A DNA stretch of 59,276 nucleotides from Atkinsonella hypoxylon. Its lineage: Eukaryota > Ascomycota > Sordariomycetes > Hypocreales > Clavicipitaceae. Under the pieces are notes generated by a model. The model ran no database searches, had not been told where the DNA came from, and saw nothing but the letters and a program-made list of their open reading frames with translations. Every line of letters begins with the position of its first letter. Positions within the stretch are counted from its first letter, which is position 1. The DNA lies in assembly GCA_000729835.1 (NCBI GenBank), contig JFHB01000191.1, positions 1 to 59,276 on the forward strand. The letters are read 5' to 3'. Positions 12,101-21,502 of this stretch are shown here, in pieces. The translations under genes were made by a program, and so were the position numbers.

Positions 12101-13661
12101 AGAGCCGTCAAATGTCCCATCGGTTCTAGAGCCAGTAGATGATGAAGAGAGTGACCTTGGAGAAGATGAGGTCTCCGAGGGCAGCGGTGTTGATGTTGCA
12201 AGGGACCTCAGTCCTACTACTAGTAATATTCATATCACCCCTTCAAGTTCGTTCGATGGCCCACCCGGAACTACTCCTACAACCGTTCGGCCTGAAGATC
12301 GAGCTCGTCCACTATTCGGCGAAATTCATCGCAACGCACCTTTATTTCCTAAACCAAGCCAAGCGAGCCCTCGATCGCCCAGCCCACTACGCGGTGCGGT
12401 GCCACAGCGAGTAATGAGATCAGATGCTACTCGATCGGTTAGCGCCCCTGGAATGGCATCACGAATTCTGGGTCCACGAAAATCCCAAATGCACCTAGGC
12501 AGCTCAATCATTAGCAGCAGAGACAAGTCAACAAATGCAGAGGACCCTTTTCTGCTCCAGCATAGGCGTATGAGGGAGCGTCAAGAAGCTGAGGAGGCAC
12601 AGCCGCTCGTGGACGAAGAGGATGATGAGGTTCAGAAAGTTCTCGCCTCGGAAATTGAAGGCACGCTGGAACTGGATGAGTTCATTGCGCACTCAAATGT
12701 AGTACCCCCTGCCAAGGAGAGTGTTCCAGCTCAAGTCGAGGCCGTATATCGTGATATTAACTCAATGATTGATACGCTTGGTCTTAATACCCGATCAGTC
12801 AAGGCTTTTACTAAAGGACATAGTGAAAACGCTGCTGAAGAGGGGCGAAGCAAAAGTGACCTTGAAATCCCTGACGACTGGGTCTTGTGCGAGATTGACG
12901 AATTGGGTCGCGTACTAGATGATGAACTTCACACCGATCTGGAAGATGGCCGAGTGCAGGATTTGGAGGGCAAATTGGAAGCTTGTCGGGATTTGTCGCG
13001 CGACATGCAGCGGCTACGCGCCAAGCAGGAAGATCTTAAAAGGGTGATTATGGCAAGGATGGACCCAGACCAAGCGGAATATGCTCGATCACTGCCGCTA
13101 AGCGCCGAGCAGGCTGCTCAACAGAACGAACTGAGACGAGAATATGCCAAATTCACGAGCTTGTTGAATCAGGTGGAAGAAGCACTGACTGTTTTGAAGG
13201 CGAGAATTGCGGCCGCATCTGGTTCATTGGGCAGGGCAGGTTCGAACGTACCCACAGTTGAAGCAGTAATGCGGACTATAGCCAAAATGACATCGATGGC
13301 AGAGAAGCGGAGCGGAGATATCGACGTTCTGGAGACTCAGATTCGTAAGATGAAGCTTGGCTCCAATAGCCGGGAAGGTTCTCCGATGGTGACACCGCAG
13401 GCTAGAAGGAGCATAATGATGTCTCCAGATTCGACGCCGTCTCGTAACTTCCGCCAAAGCCTCACCCTTTCGTCGAGTGTCTTGTCACTGGGTGGAGCAT
13501 CGAGAGCTACACCACCGCGCAAGAAGCTAAGTGGCTTTAGTACGGAGGAAAAGGATGACTTGATGGAGAAGAGAAACAGACGAAAGGTAGTGTTGTCCAG
13601 GCTGAAGGAAAGTGTAGGAAAGCGGGGAGTGAACGTGTGGAACATGGAGGATATTGACTGA
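9141..13661 (+). CDS. NUP159: FG nucleoporin Nup159 (Nup214-like)
   Basis: Three exons (9141-9212, 9286-9940, 10000-13661; introns of 73 and 59 bp) give 1462 residues. Residues about 1-420 match the N-terminal beta-propeller of Nup159/Nup214, which docks the mRNA-export helicase Dbp5/DDX19 on the cytoplasmic face of the pore. Residues about 445-850 are rich in FG, including two related units with the pattern SQLGxxTSPW. Around residues 890-935 there are three copies of an (A/D)P(L/F)PPDF motif. The C-terminal part from about 1155 has heptad-like helices, as in the region that binds the Nup82 complex. Splicing the second intron joins the propeller strands in frame (NYY-VSSLIWLENN). The order propeller, FG region, coiled coil supports Nup159 over other FG nucleoporins. 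Confidence 0.92.
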
Positions 13662-14358
13662 GCTACACCGGCAATTGCGGAGAGCATGTTTGATTACAAG
13701 GCATTGACATTGGCATAGGCATAGACATAGGCATTGGCATAGGCATGTTTAAGGAGGACTTGGGTTGTGTGTATTCACTATGCACGTGGAGGCGAATAGC
13801 ATGTTGCGGCTTAATTACTTACCTTGACTTTATTGGCAAACGCCAGCAGGCGACTTCGTTAGACTTCGTCAGTCAAGATCTCAGCCCACGCAGGTATCAT
13901 TGTATTGATTATTCGCGTTGGCTTTCACATTTAGCCAAAAGTCTCAGTAGCAGACAAGTGCTGTGCATGACGAACACGCTGTCAATGAACGTACTGTCTC
14001 ATGAAGCTTTTGGTTTCCTCGATCCTGGATTGCAATATCCCTATAGCAGCTTACGCCTACTAATTAGCGTTTCTAGGATGATCAGGTGCCTCGATTGGTC
14101 AAACCTCGTAGCTCTTCCGCTGCCTTCCACCAGTTGCTTCCATTAGGTGGATCCTAGGTTATTTGTGCCATTTATTAGATAGAGGATCTGGATGCTCCTT
14201 TCGAAGCATCTTGTCGACTCATGTATCTGGAGTGGAGCTATGCGAGGTTGGGTGGGCCCCCTTCCCGCTTTTCGACGCTCCGAAAAATTTCCAAAAAAGA
14301 AACCATCAACACCAAGTGACACATCACCGACGCTGCCATTGAGTAGCAGCAAAGCATC
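13662..14358. other. Intergenic region NUP159-RPC40
   Basis: These 697 bp hold the NUP159 3' region, a hexamer repeat (13700-13747) and the RPC40 promoter. No supported gene is visible. Confidence 0.6.
13700..13747. repeat. Hexamer repeat (RGCAT-type, 8 units)
   Basis: Eight consecutive 6-bp units vary between GGCATT, GACATT, GGCATA, GACATA and GGCATG, starting 39 bp after the NUP159 stop codon, probably in its 3' untranslated region. Confidence 0.85.
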
Positions 14359-15612
14359 ATGTCTCCGGCAAAAATTGCCAGTTGGCGAAATGCGCCCAGT
14401 GCAGAAGAGTTGGAGCGACGCAACGTAAGTTTTTACTTTTTTTTCTTTCGAAGACGCTCCAAGAGCTTACTCCGGCACTACTTCCTGCGCTTTTGCCGCC
14501 GAAGCTCGACGAGGCTGATTATATTCCTCCAGACTGTCGGTATCAACCTGGAAACCGTTACGGATGTGACGTCGGTCGATTTCCCCGGCCACTTTCCTGG
14601 CGAGGACCTCGCTTTTTCACTCGAACGTTTCCGCTCTGGCTTCTCTGTCCAGTTCCACCACAATGAAGCTATGGACGCCTCGTTCTCGCTGATAGGCATT
14701 GACGCTTCACTTGCAAACGCTTTTCGCCGCATACTCATCGCCGAAATTCCTACCTTGGCTATCGAGAATGTGTACATTGAAAACAATACATCAGTCATTC
14801 AAGACGAAGTCTTGGCCCACCGATTGGGTCTGATTCCCTTTAATGGCGGCCGCGAGGGTCTGCACAATTTCTTCAAATGGCATAAGAAGCCGCAACCTAG
14901 CCAAGATCCATACGCCGGATGCTTCGACTGGAATACCGTGAGGCTAGAGCTGAATGTGACGTGCACGGTGAACCCGGACGCTGCTCCCGATGAGCAGGAT
15001 CCTCGAAAGGCTTTCCACCATGCACACGTTTATGCCAAGGACATAGTCTTTGTACCGACTGGGAAGCAGATTGAGTACTTTAGCGGCGATGATGCCATTA
15101 GACCCGTCAACCCGGACATCTTGATCGCTAAGATGCGGCCTCGACAGACTATCAACCTGTCAATGCATATGCATAAGGGTATCGGGGCAGATCACTCCAA
15201 GTTCTCGCCTGTTGCAACGGCTTCATACCGTCTTATGCCCACCATCAAGATCATGAGGCCTATCTTGGGTGCTGACGCCGAGAAGTTCGCCAAGTGCTTT
15301 CCCCAAGGCGTTATTGGCCTCAAAGAAGTGACGGCCAGGGAAGCCAAGAAGATTGGAAGTGGATATGAAGGTCACATTGGCGAGAAGAAGGCCGTGGTGG
15401 AGGACCCTATGAAAGACACAGTCAGCAGAGAATGCTTGCGACATCCCGAGTTTGAAGGCAAGGTGAAGCTCGGGAGAAGGAGAGACCACTTCATCTTCTC
15501 GATTGAGAGCACAGGCCAATGGGATAGTGACGAGCTTTTCATGGAGGCGGTGAAGCATATGAAATTGAAGTGCAAGAAGTTGGAGCAGCAGGTTATCAAT
15601 ATGGCGAGATGA
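14359..15612 (+). CDS. RPC40: RNA polymerase I and III subunit AC40
   Basis: Two exons (14359-14424 and 14533-15612; 108-bp intron) encode 381 residues. Splicing yields ERRNTVGI followed by VTDVTSVDFPG, which aligns with the N-terminus of AC40/RPAC1. The alpha-like dimerisation domain is clear: SLANAFRRI, then NNTSVIQDEVLAHRLGL. The later segments KFSPVATASYR and DTVSRECLRHPEF are also family hallmarks. The protein pairs with AC19 to form the assembly platform equivalent to the bacterial alpha dimer, in both Pol I (rRNA) and Pol III (tRNA, 5S) in the nucleus. It is distinguished from Rpb3 of Pol II by these signature segments. Confidence 0.97.
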   Translation: MSPAKIASWRNAPSAEELERRNVSFYFFFFRRRSKSLLRHYFLRFCRRSSTRLIIFLQTVGINLETVTDVTSVDFPGHFPGEDLAFSLERFRSGFSVQFHHNEAMDASFSLIGIDASLANAFRRILIAEIPTLAIENVYIENNTSVIQDEVLAHRLGLIPFNGGREGLHNFFKWHKKPQPSQDPYAGCFDWNTVRLELNVTCTVNPDAAPDEQDPRKAFHHAHVYAKDIVFVPTGKQIEYFSGDDAIRPVNPDILIAKMRPRQTINLSMHMHKGIGADHSKFSPVATASYRLMPTIKIMRPILGADAEKFAKCFPQGVIGLKEVTAREAKKIGSGYEGHIGEKKAVVEDPMKDTVSRECLRHPEFEGKVKLGRRRDHFIFSIESTGQWDSDELFMEAVKHMKLKCKKLEQQVINMAR

Positions 15613-16058
15613 ACGTTGGTAGGCTGTTTTTTCGGGGTTGATGACGAAGAAGAAGACAAAAATTCGTGGTGAAACATTTTTTCTGGAGTTGGTTGTACAT
15701 TACGGCCTTTGGCTTTTTCTTTCTCTTTCCTTTTTTGGCCCTACAAGGCCATTGTTTGCATCGGGCTTGTTTACTAAGGTGCTTTCTTTCAATCGGATAG
15801 AGAAAACGGGATGATACCATGGCAATTTTCGACATGTTAAGCACGCTCTAGGCACAGGGATGTTGGTTGCGTTCCTTTTGATGTTTTTCATTTTTTGCTC
15901 ACCGTGAATATTACGATAAAGGACCCAAAACCCATATCATCATAATTCTTTTGCCTGTTGCCTTTTCTACCTGTGTTCTGTGCTTATCCTCTCTTTTAGG
16001 CGTAAAACCCTCTGCACGAGTAATTTCATCAAAACGACACTCGACACCGGTCCTACGC
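15613..16058. other. Convergent intergenic region RPC40/UBA3
   Basis: 446 bp between two 3' ends, T-rich on the + strand near 15710-15740. No gene seen. Confidence 0.6.
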
Positions 16059-17677
16059 TCAAGAAGCCATCTTGAACTTGAGATAATAGTTAAACTCAAG
16101 CGGGAATGCCGGATCTGTCACCACGACGTGTTGCTTATCCTCCAAGCCCAGCTCGGAGATGCTCAGCGCAAGATGAGGTCGTGTCTGCTCCTCCAGCTGT
16201 GGCGGAAATTGCATGTATAACGTTTTGCCTTCGGCGCGGATAGACGGCCGCTTGAGCTGAGCCTCAGGAAGTATTGAAAGAGAGTCCAGGAGCTCCTGGA
16301 GGGTTTTTCGAGGATCGATTTCCAGGGGCCGAGCCTGACGTCCGCAGACGGGACAGTCGTCTTTCCTTTCGTGCTTGAAAGTGTAGGTGTAAATGCTGTC
16401 GTTGCCAGAGTACATCATGTAGTTGTTTTCAAAGCCAAGACAGGTCGCTGAGTTTGTGGCTATCTTGAAGGCCTCGTTACAGCAGGCGCCTGCGATGATG
16501 GCATTCGTCGAGGCAATGGCAGGAATGATGTTCTTGACGGTGCCCTGGGTAAGAGAGTATGTGACGCCCGTGATACCGAATTCTCGGGCGCGGGAAAGCG
16601 CCTTGGAGTACAACCAGGTGATATGCTCAGGGTCGTCTTTGTCCAGTTTCGGAAACGGCTTCTCCTCTTGCCATGCGATGATATGAGCCCACTCCACGCA
16701 GTGCTCTGGTTGTCGGGGGATGGACGCAATTGTGCACAGGGGAACAGCGGCCCGAGGGGCGTGCATGTCCAGTTGGCACTCGATGCAAGACGTGATGGAA
16801 GGGAAGATGACGCGCGCCTGGCCCTTGAAGCCCTCGGTGCCGCCGTCGATGAGCGGCTTGATCGCGTCGGGGTCGTCGTCCGCTTCCTCCGCTATGGACA
16901 CCAGCATGGCGTTGATCCATCTTCGGGCTTCGATGGAGTCGAGACCGCACACTACGAGCTGGAATTGCTTGTAGAAGGATGCGTCGAAGTCTTGGATTTT
17001 CTTGTTATGGGCCGTGATGGAGACTCCCTTTACGCGGCGTTCGACAAACCTGGCTGCCACTTCTGCCTTGAACTTGCCGACGTCGGATTCCCGGAAAAGA
17101 AATTGTCTGTTCAAGTTGGAGATGTCGATTGTGTCTGGCCGGTTTGCGTTTGGTCAGCGCAGTTGCCCTTCTGTACCTCATGACAAAGGGAGTAGAAACG
17201 TACCCATGTCGATTACATGGATGTCCCTAAACTTCGAAAGTGCCAGGTCCTTTAAGATCTCGCATCCAAGACCACCCGCACCACTTGCAGCCGAGTTAGT
17301 CTAAGAGGCTTGGTTATGCTGTACTGCGCTGTGTTGACGAGCTTGACACTTACATGACACTAGGATTCCACGATTAGTCTCACTGATTTTCATGACTAAC
17401 TGGGCCCTGAGTGACAGTTCGAATAGGCGTGGAGGAACTCACAGTACTTTGAAATTCTCAAATTGCGCCAGGTACTCCTCTGCCGTGGCAGCAGGGTCGG
17501 TGAATGGCCCCGGAGTGCGACGTATGCGGTCAAGGTACTTCCTGTTCATCCCATCAGATCGATTCTGTTTCACAATGGAGCGTTGTCGTCTGGCGCCTCA
17601 ATCCTTCCGTTCAAGACGCACCATCTTGCCTCTTCACTAGAGATAGTCCGTGGTTGCGGTCGCGTATCAGCGCTCAT
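16059..17677 (-). CDS. UBA3: NEDD8-activating enzyme E1 catalytic subunit
   Basis: Five exons on the minus strand (17622-17677, 17443-17541, 17354-17359, 17204-17283, 16059-17134) encode 438 residues. Exon 3 is only 6 nt long; it is needed to read KVLVIGAGGLGCE, the conserved adenylation-domain nucleotide-binding loop (Gly-rich stretch at residues 55-60). Exon 1 joins exon 2 as RWKYLDR...TPGPFT, the usual N-terminus of the family. The segment DTIDISNLNRQFLFR follows. The catalytic cysteine is expected at about Cys214 in PLCTIASIPR, and two CxxC-type pairs (CIEC, CPVC) could bind zinc. The C-terminal ~90 residues correspond to the E2-binding ubiquitin-like fold. With Ula1/APP-BP1 the enzyme activates NEDD8/Rub1 and transfers it to Ubc12 for cullin modification. 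TEL2 is transcribed divergently 326 bp away. Confidence 0.95.
17354..17359 (-). other. UBA3: 6-nt microexon of UBA3
   Basis: On the minus strand the sequence reads TAG, then TGTCAT, then GTAAGT. Upstream an intron of 83 bp (17360-17442) has a GTGAGT donor and a CTAAT branch-like site. Downstream a 70-bp intron (17284-17353) has a GTAAGT donor, a CTAAC branch site and a CAAG acceptor. Including the six bases gives Leu-Val-Ile-Gly; skipping them deletes two residues from the conserved nucleotide-binding strand. The call rests on reading frame and family conservation, without transcript data. Confidence 0.8.
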
Positions 17678-18003
17678 CTTCTTCTCGAAATTGGGAAATA
17701 ATGAACCATCTCCTGTTCGGGATCCTTCCTCAGACTCGTAATACGAACGAGAGAGGAAGATGGTTGAGACGGTGCTTCGAACGTTGGTGGAGGCTTCGGT
17801 GAGCTTCGGTGAGCTTCGGTGAAGTTTCGGTGAAGGTGGGGCGGCGTACGCCCTCTGGCTCTGAGTAACTAGTGCTCAGCCGTATCTTGAATGAGATCTC
17901 GGACTTCTCTGTCCTCTTGTGCTGAATGGACTCTTACATTCAGAGACAGAAGACCTTGATTGGTCAGGCTGGATAGAGACTCTGCTCCCACAAGCCAACT
18001 GCC
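17678..18003. promoter_or_regulatory. Divergent promoter UBA3/TEL2
   Basis: A 326-bp spacer separates the two start codons. It contains three exact copies of the 10-mer GCTTCGGTGA plus a degenerate fourth (17793-17834). Either gene could use it; no transcription start can be fixed from sequence. Confidence 0.6.
17793..17834. repeat. 10-bp tandem repeat (GCTTCGGTGA)
   Basis: Three perfect 10-bp units are followed by a degenerate copy (AGTTTCGGTGA) between UBA3 and TEL2. Confidence 0.85.
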
Positions 18004-21000
18004 ATGGATGAGCTGCTCACCCCAGTTCGCACAACGTACTTGCGCCGCAAGCAAGATGACGAACTTCTTTTAGTCAAAGTGCAAGAATCGACAGCAGCCA
18101 CCAAACCCCCTAAGGACATTGGAGAATCCGAAATCTATTCCGCAGATGATGTCTTGACCGTCTTGAAAAGTCAGCCTGGCTACGACCCGCTATCTGCAGC
18201 TCTTAGATTTCTCACGGAAAAGCAGGGTCTGTCGACGTTTAATATTCACGTCCCTAGCCCGAAAAGCGCGGCCATAATTCATGTAATCGTTACCGAAATA
18301 GTCACTAACTATTGGAAATTGCTTCAAGAGGGCTCGTCGGCCGATGAGACTGCGGATTCCACTACTGGCCGGACTTTGGACGCAGTGCGGCTGATACGTA
18401 GCCTGCAATGTGTTACAGGACTGAATGCAGTTGTGGGCCAGATCAAAGCTCTTCTATTAGAGTCTAAGACTAGCAAGCAAGACTTTAGGAGACCTGATAT
18501 ACATATCCATCTCGAGATCTTCTTGGATTTGTTGTCTGCGTTGCTGGAAGGGGAGAATGCCGCTAGACTTCTATGGTCTTCATCTACAGCATGCCTGGCT
18601 GATGAAGCTTCCAAAAAGGCCCAGACACACAGCTTGCTCTCGCTCGTAACAAGCGGCAAAGTCTTGTCGCTTGCTGCGGAGGCTGCGGACGTGATTGGGA
18701 GAGACGAGGTCTCTTGGCGTGCACGATGGCTCCTCGATGGTGTTGAATTTAGCAAATGGTTAGCGCGAAATATCGTGGCGTGGGCAAAGGATCACTCTGG
18801 CGAGGATACTGAGCTTCAGCTTTGTTTTGATATCTTCCAAAGATCTTTGTCACTAGGATATGCTGGTATGTACTCTTCTGATGCGCCAAAGGATAATCCC
18901 AGACTAAGTTCGCATCAAGAAATCATCGTGGCTCAAGTCATCAATGAGCTGCTGCTTTCCAAAGACGTCCAGCGAGATTTGTTCTCCAAAATCTGCCTGC
19001 GTCAGCTCCAGGTATCCAAGAAAGTAATAAACATACTGCTTGGCTATTTATCCCGGAGATTCCTGAATGGCTTGACACTGGAGCATGCGGCGCTAAATGA
19101 GAGTGTATCTGCAGTGGCAGGTGTCATTGCCGATGTGGTCCAGGATGATCAAAGCCGCATGGCACACCTCGTCAGCTGGTGCTGTAGCACATCTGGTGCT
19201 AGTTTGGGCGATTCTGTCGGTATCAGGCGAGCGGTTATCGCCGTCTTGGCCAAGAACAAAGAGACCATCACTTCAGTCCTCGACAAGAGCCTGAATCAAT
19301 TCGGAGACCAGCTCTATATTAAACATACAGCTATTATGCAGCAACAAGGTGAATTCCTTGTTAATTAAGTCGGGTTGAGGAGCCAGTGTCACTTGAGAAT
19401 GTGCTAACAAGTATCAGTACACACTGAAGTATTACTCCTCGCTGCTGGCTACGTCGCCAGGTTGTCCCCGATGAAACTGGCCATGCTCCTCCGCTCTGGA
19501 ACTTACCTGAGAGCTATCTCTAATCGAATAGCCTCGACCAATTCAAGAGCTCGTTTCTTCGGCATGTGTGTAGGCGAGGCTCTATCGTCATTACAAGACT
19601 CTCACACCAAGAAGCTTGACTTTCATATGGAAGAGACTGACACAGAAGAAGCACAGTCGCTCAAAGGACTTACTAAAGTGACTGATATCGTGGGGCCGGT
19701 AGATCCTATTCTTTCGTCCGTGTCTCAGTCGCAGTCATCAAACATTTATCATTCCTCGGCAGCTGCATCCAAACCAAAAGCTCAACCACAGCCAAGATCC
19801 AAACGCAGAATGCCCGTATCGCAACCAGCACCCAGAGCCATCGTAGAAGAAATCGACTCCTCTGACGAAAGTGAAGATGATGACGCTCATCCTATTCTTG
19901 ACAAAGGCTCAGATCCTGAAGACTCTGACGATGACGCCACGCTTGTGCGTCGAAACAAGCCGAAACCACCGGTATATACTCGAGATCTAATCGCATTTCT
20001 GCGTGACTCCGAGTCCTATGATAAGCAGGAACTGGGTGTGAAGACGGCCCCAATTCTCATACGTCGGAAAGCCAACTATGGCACCGAAGTCAGTTCACAC
20101 GCTGAAGAGCTCGCACGTCTTCTAGTCGGTCTTCAAGACAAGTTCGACATTGACGACTTTGAAAAGCTACGACTCCAGAGCATGCTCTCCCTCGTGATTG
20201 CGCAGCCCAAGTCCATGGCACCCTGGTTCGCGCGTACCTTCTTCGAAGGCGATTACTCCCTCTCACAGCGAACATCTGTGCTCATCACGCTGGGCTTATC
20301 AGCCCGGGAGCTGGCAGGTATCGAAACCTCCGAGTACAAAGCCGCCTCGGACTTCGCATCCAAACGACTGCCCGCCAAGATGGAGCAATTCTATCTCGAG
20401 CCAGCCCAGCAAGCACAGTCCCTCCCGTTATCACCATCCACACAACTCAAGGGACTTCCGCCGAATGCTCTCGATACAATCGCCCAGTCTCTGACCTCCT
20501 CCTTCCTGGAGCCCCTGGCCGCAGAAGCGGCTGACGCTACCACCGGGCCACACGCTCTGAAACTACAGTCTTTTACCGCACGGTACAAGTCAAAATCACG
20601 AGCTAGGCCACGCATGCGCGCTATCCCCAATACAACTGCCGCTCTTCTTTCCACATACTTCTTTTCTCCCCTGACAGCCCACTTTCAATTCGCATTGCGG
20701 TCATACAAACCCGTCGTCTTGAATCCAGCTGTACTGGCGTTATATCTGCAGACATTGGGGATCATCGTCAATGCCGCAGGACCGTCCACCCTCTCCCTTC
20801 CGGAATTAACTTCAGAACTCTGGGACCTGCTTCTCCGAGTGAGAGTTTATGTGGTGGGGGATGTGGGCGCCACGAAGGGATGGCTGGTCGCTATGTCTGT
20901 CCTCTTGGAGGTCAATCAGGACAGCACGAGAAGGCTGTGCGACGAGCTGGGCCGCGAGGTCGTCGAAACGAGAGAATGGGTCTCAGGTGTGTTTGAACGC

Positions 21001-21129
21001 ACTAGGGGTGAAGATGGTGGGGAGGAGAACGACGTCAAGATGTTGGCGGCAGGCGTACTGATCAAACTGGGTGAAGTAATTGAGAAGCATCAAGCCTTGT
21101 TGATGGGAGACTTGATTGGGTACAATTAG
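18004..21129 (+). CDS. TEL2: Telomere length regulation protein Tel2 (TELO2)
   Basis: Two exons (18004-19348 and 19418-21129; 69-bp intron with a GCTAAC branch site) encode 1018 residues. Splicing gives IMQQQVHTEVLLLAAGY in frame. The Tel2 C-terminal conserved region lies at about residues 635-760: RKANYGTEVSSHAEELARLL, LQDKFDIDDFEKLRLQSM and DYSLSQRTSVLITLGLSARE. The N-terminal half looks all-helical, as expected for HEAT-like repeats, and an acidic Ser-rich linker (about 590-620, DSSDESEDDDAH) separates the two halves; phosphorylation of such a linker by CK2 recruits the R2TP complex in studied orthologues. Tel2, with Tti1 and Tti2, stabilises the PIKK kinases (ATM, ATR, TOR). The acidic linker's role here is inference. 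Confidence 0.93.
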
Positions 21130-21502
21130 ACGCTATAAACATTGGGCTGTAAGGCCAGCGTTCGTACTGACCACCATCGAGAATGGGATTAAATTCATGG
21201 TTGAAGAAATCTCAAGATTAGTGTCATTGCCCTAATGCTTTTAGCTCGACTCCAGGAGTGCTACCAGCGCTACGCCTAACTAGATTCTAACCCGAGATGA
21301 ACGCCGACGGACCATAGATGTAATTACTTCAACAAAGCAAAAAAATCTGTTTTGTACACAAGGCATCCTCAGGGCTCGAAAATTGTCTTCCGTGCCACTT
21401 CATTTTCGTGATTTCATCGTACATTAACGCCGTCGTCCATATCAACAAAGACAATGCCGCCTTTTCCTTCATGTCCACATCACGGTACGTGGAAGTATTT
21501 CC
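21130..21502. other. Convergent intergenic region TEL2/kinase
   Basis: 373 bp with no recognisable gene; presumably two 3' untranslated regions. Confidence 0.6.

Noticed and set aside
16623..17183. 186-codon frame opposite UBA3
   Set aside because: Antisense shadow; the UBA3 strand carries the catalytic and nucleotide-binding motifs.
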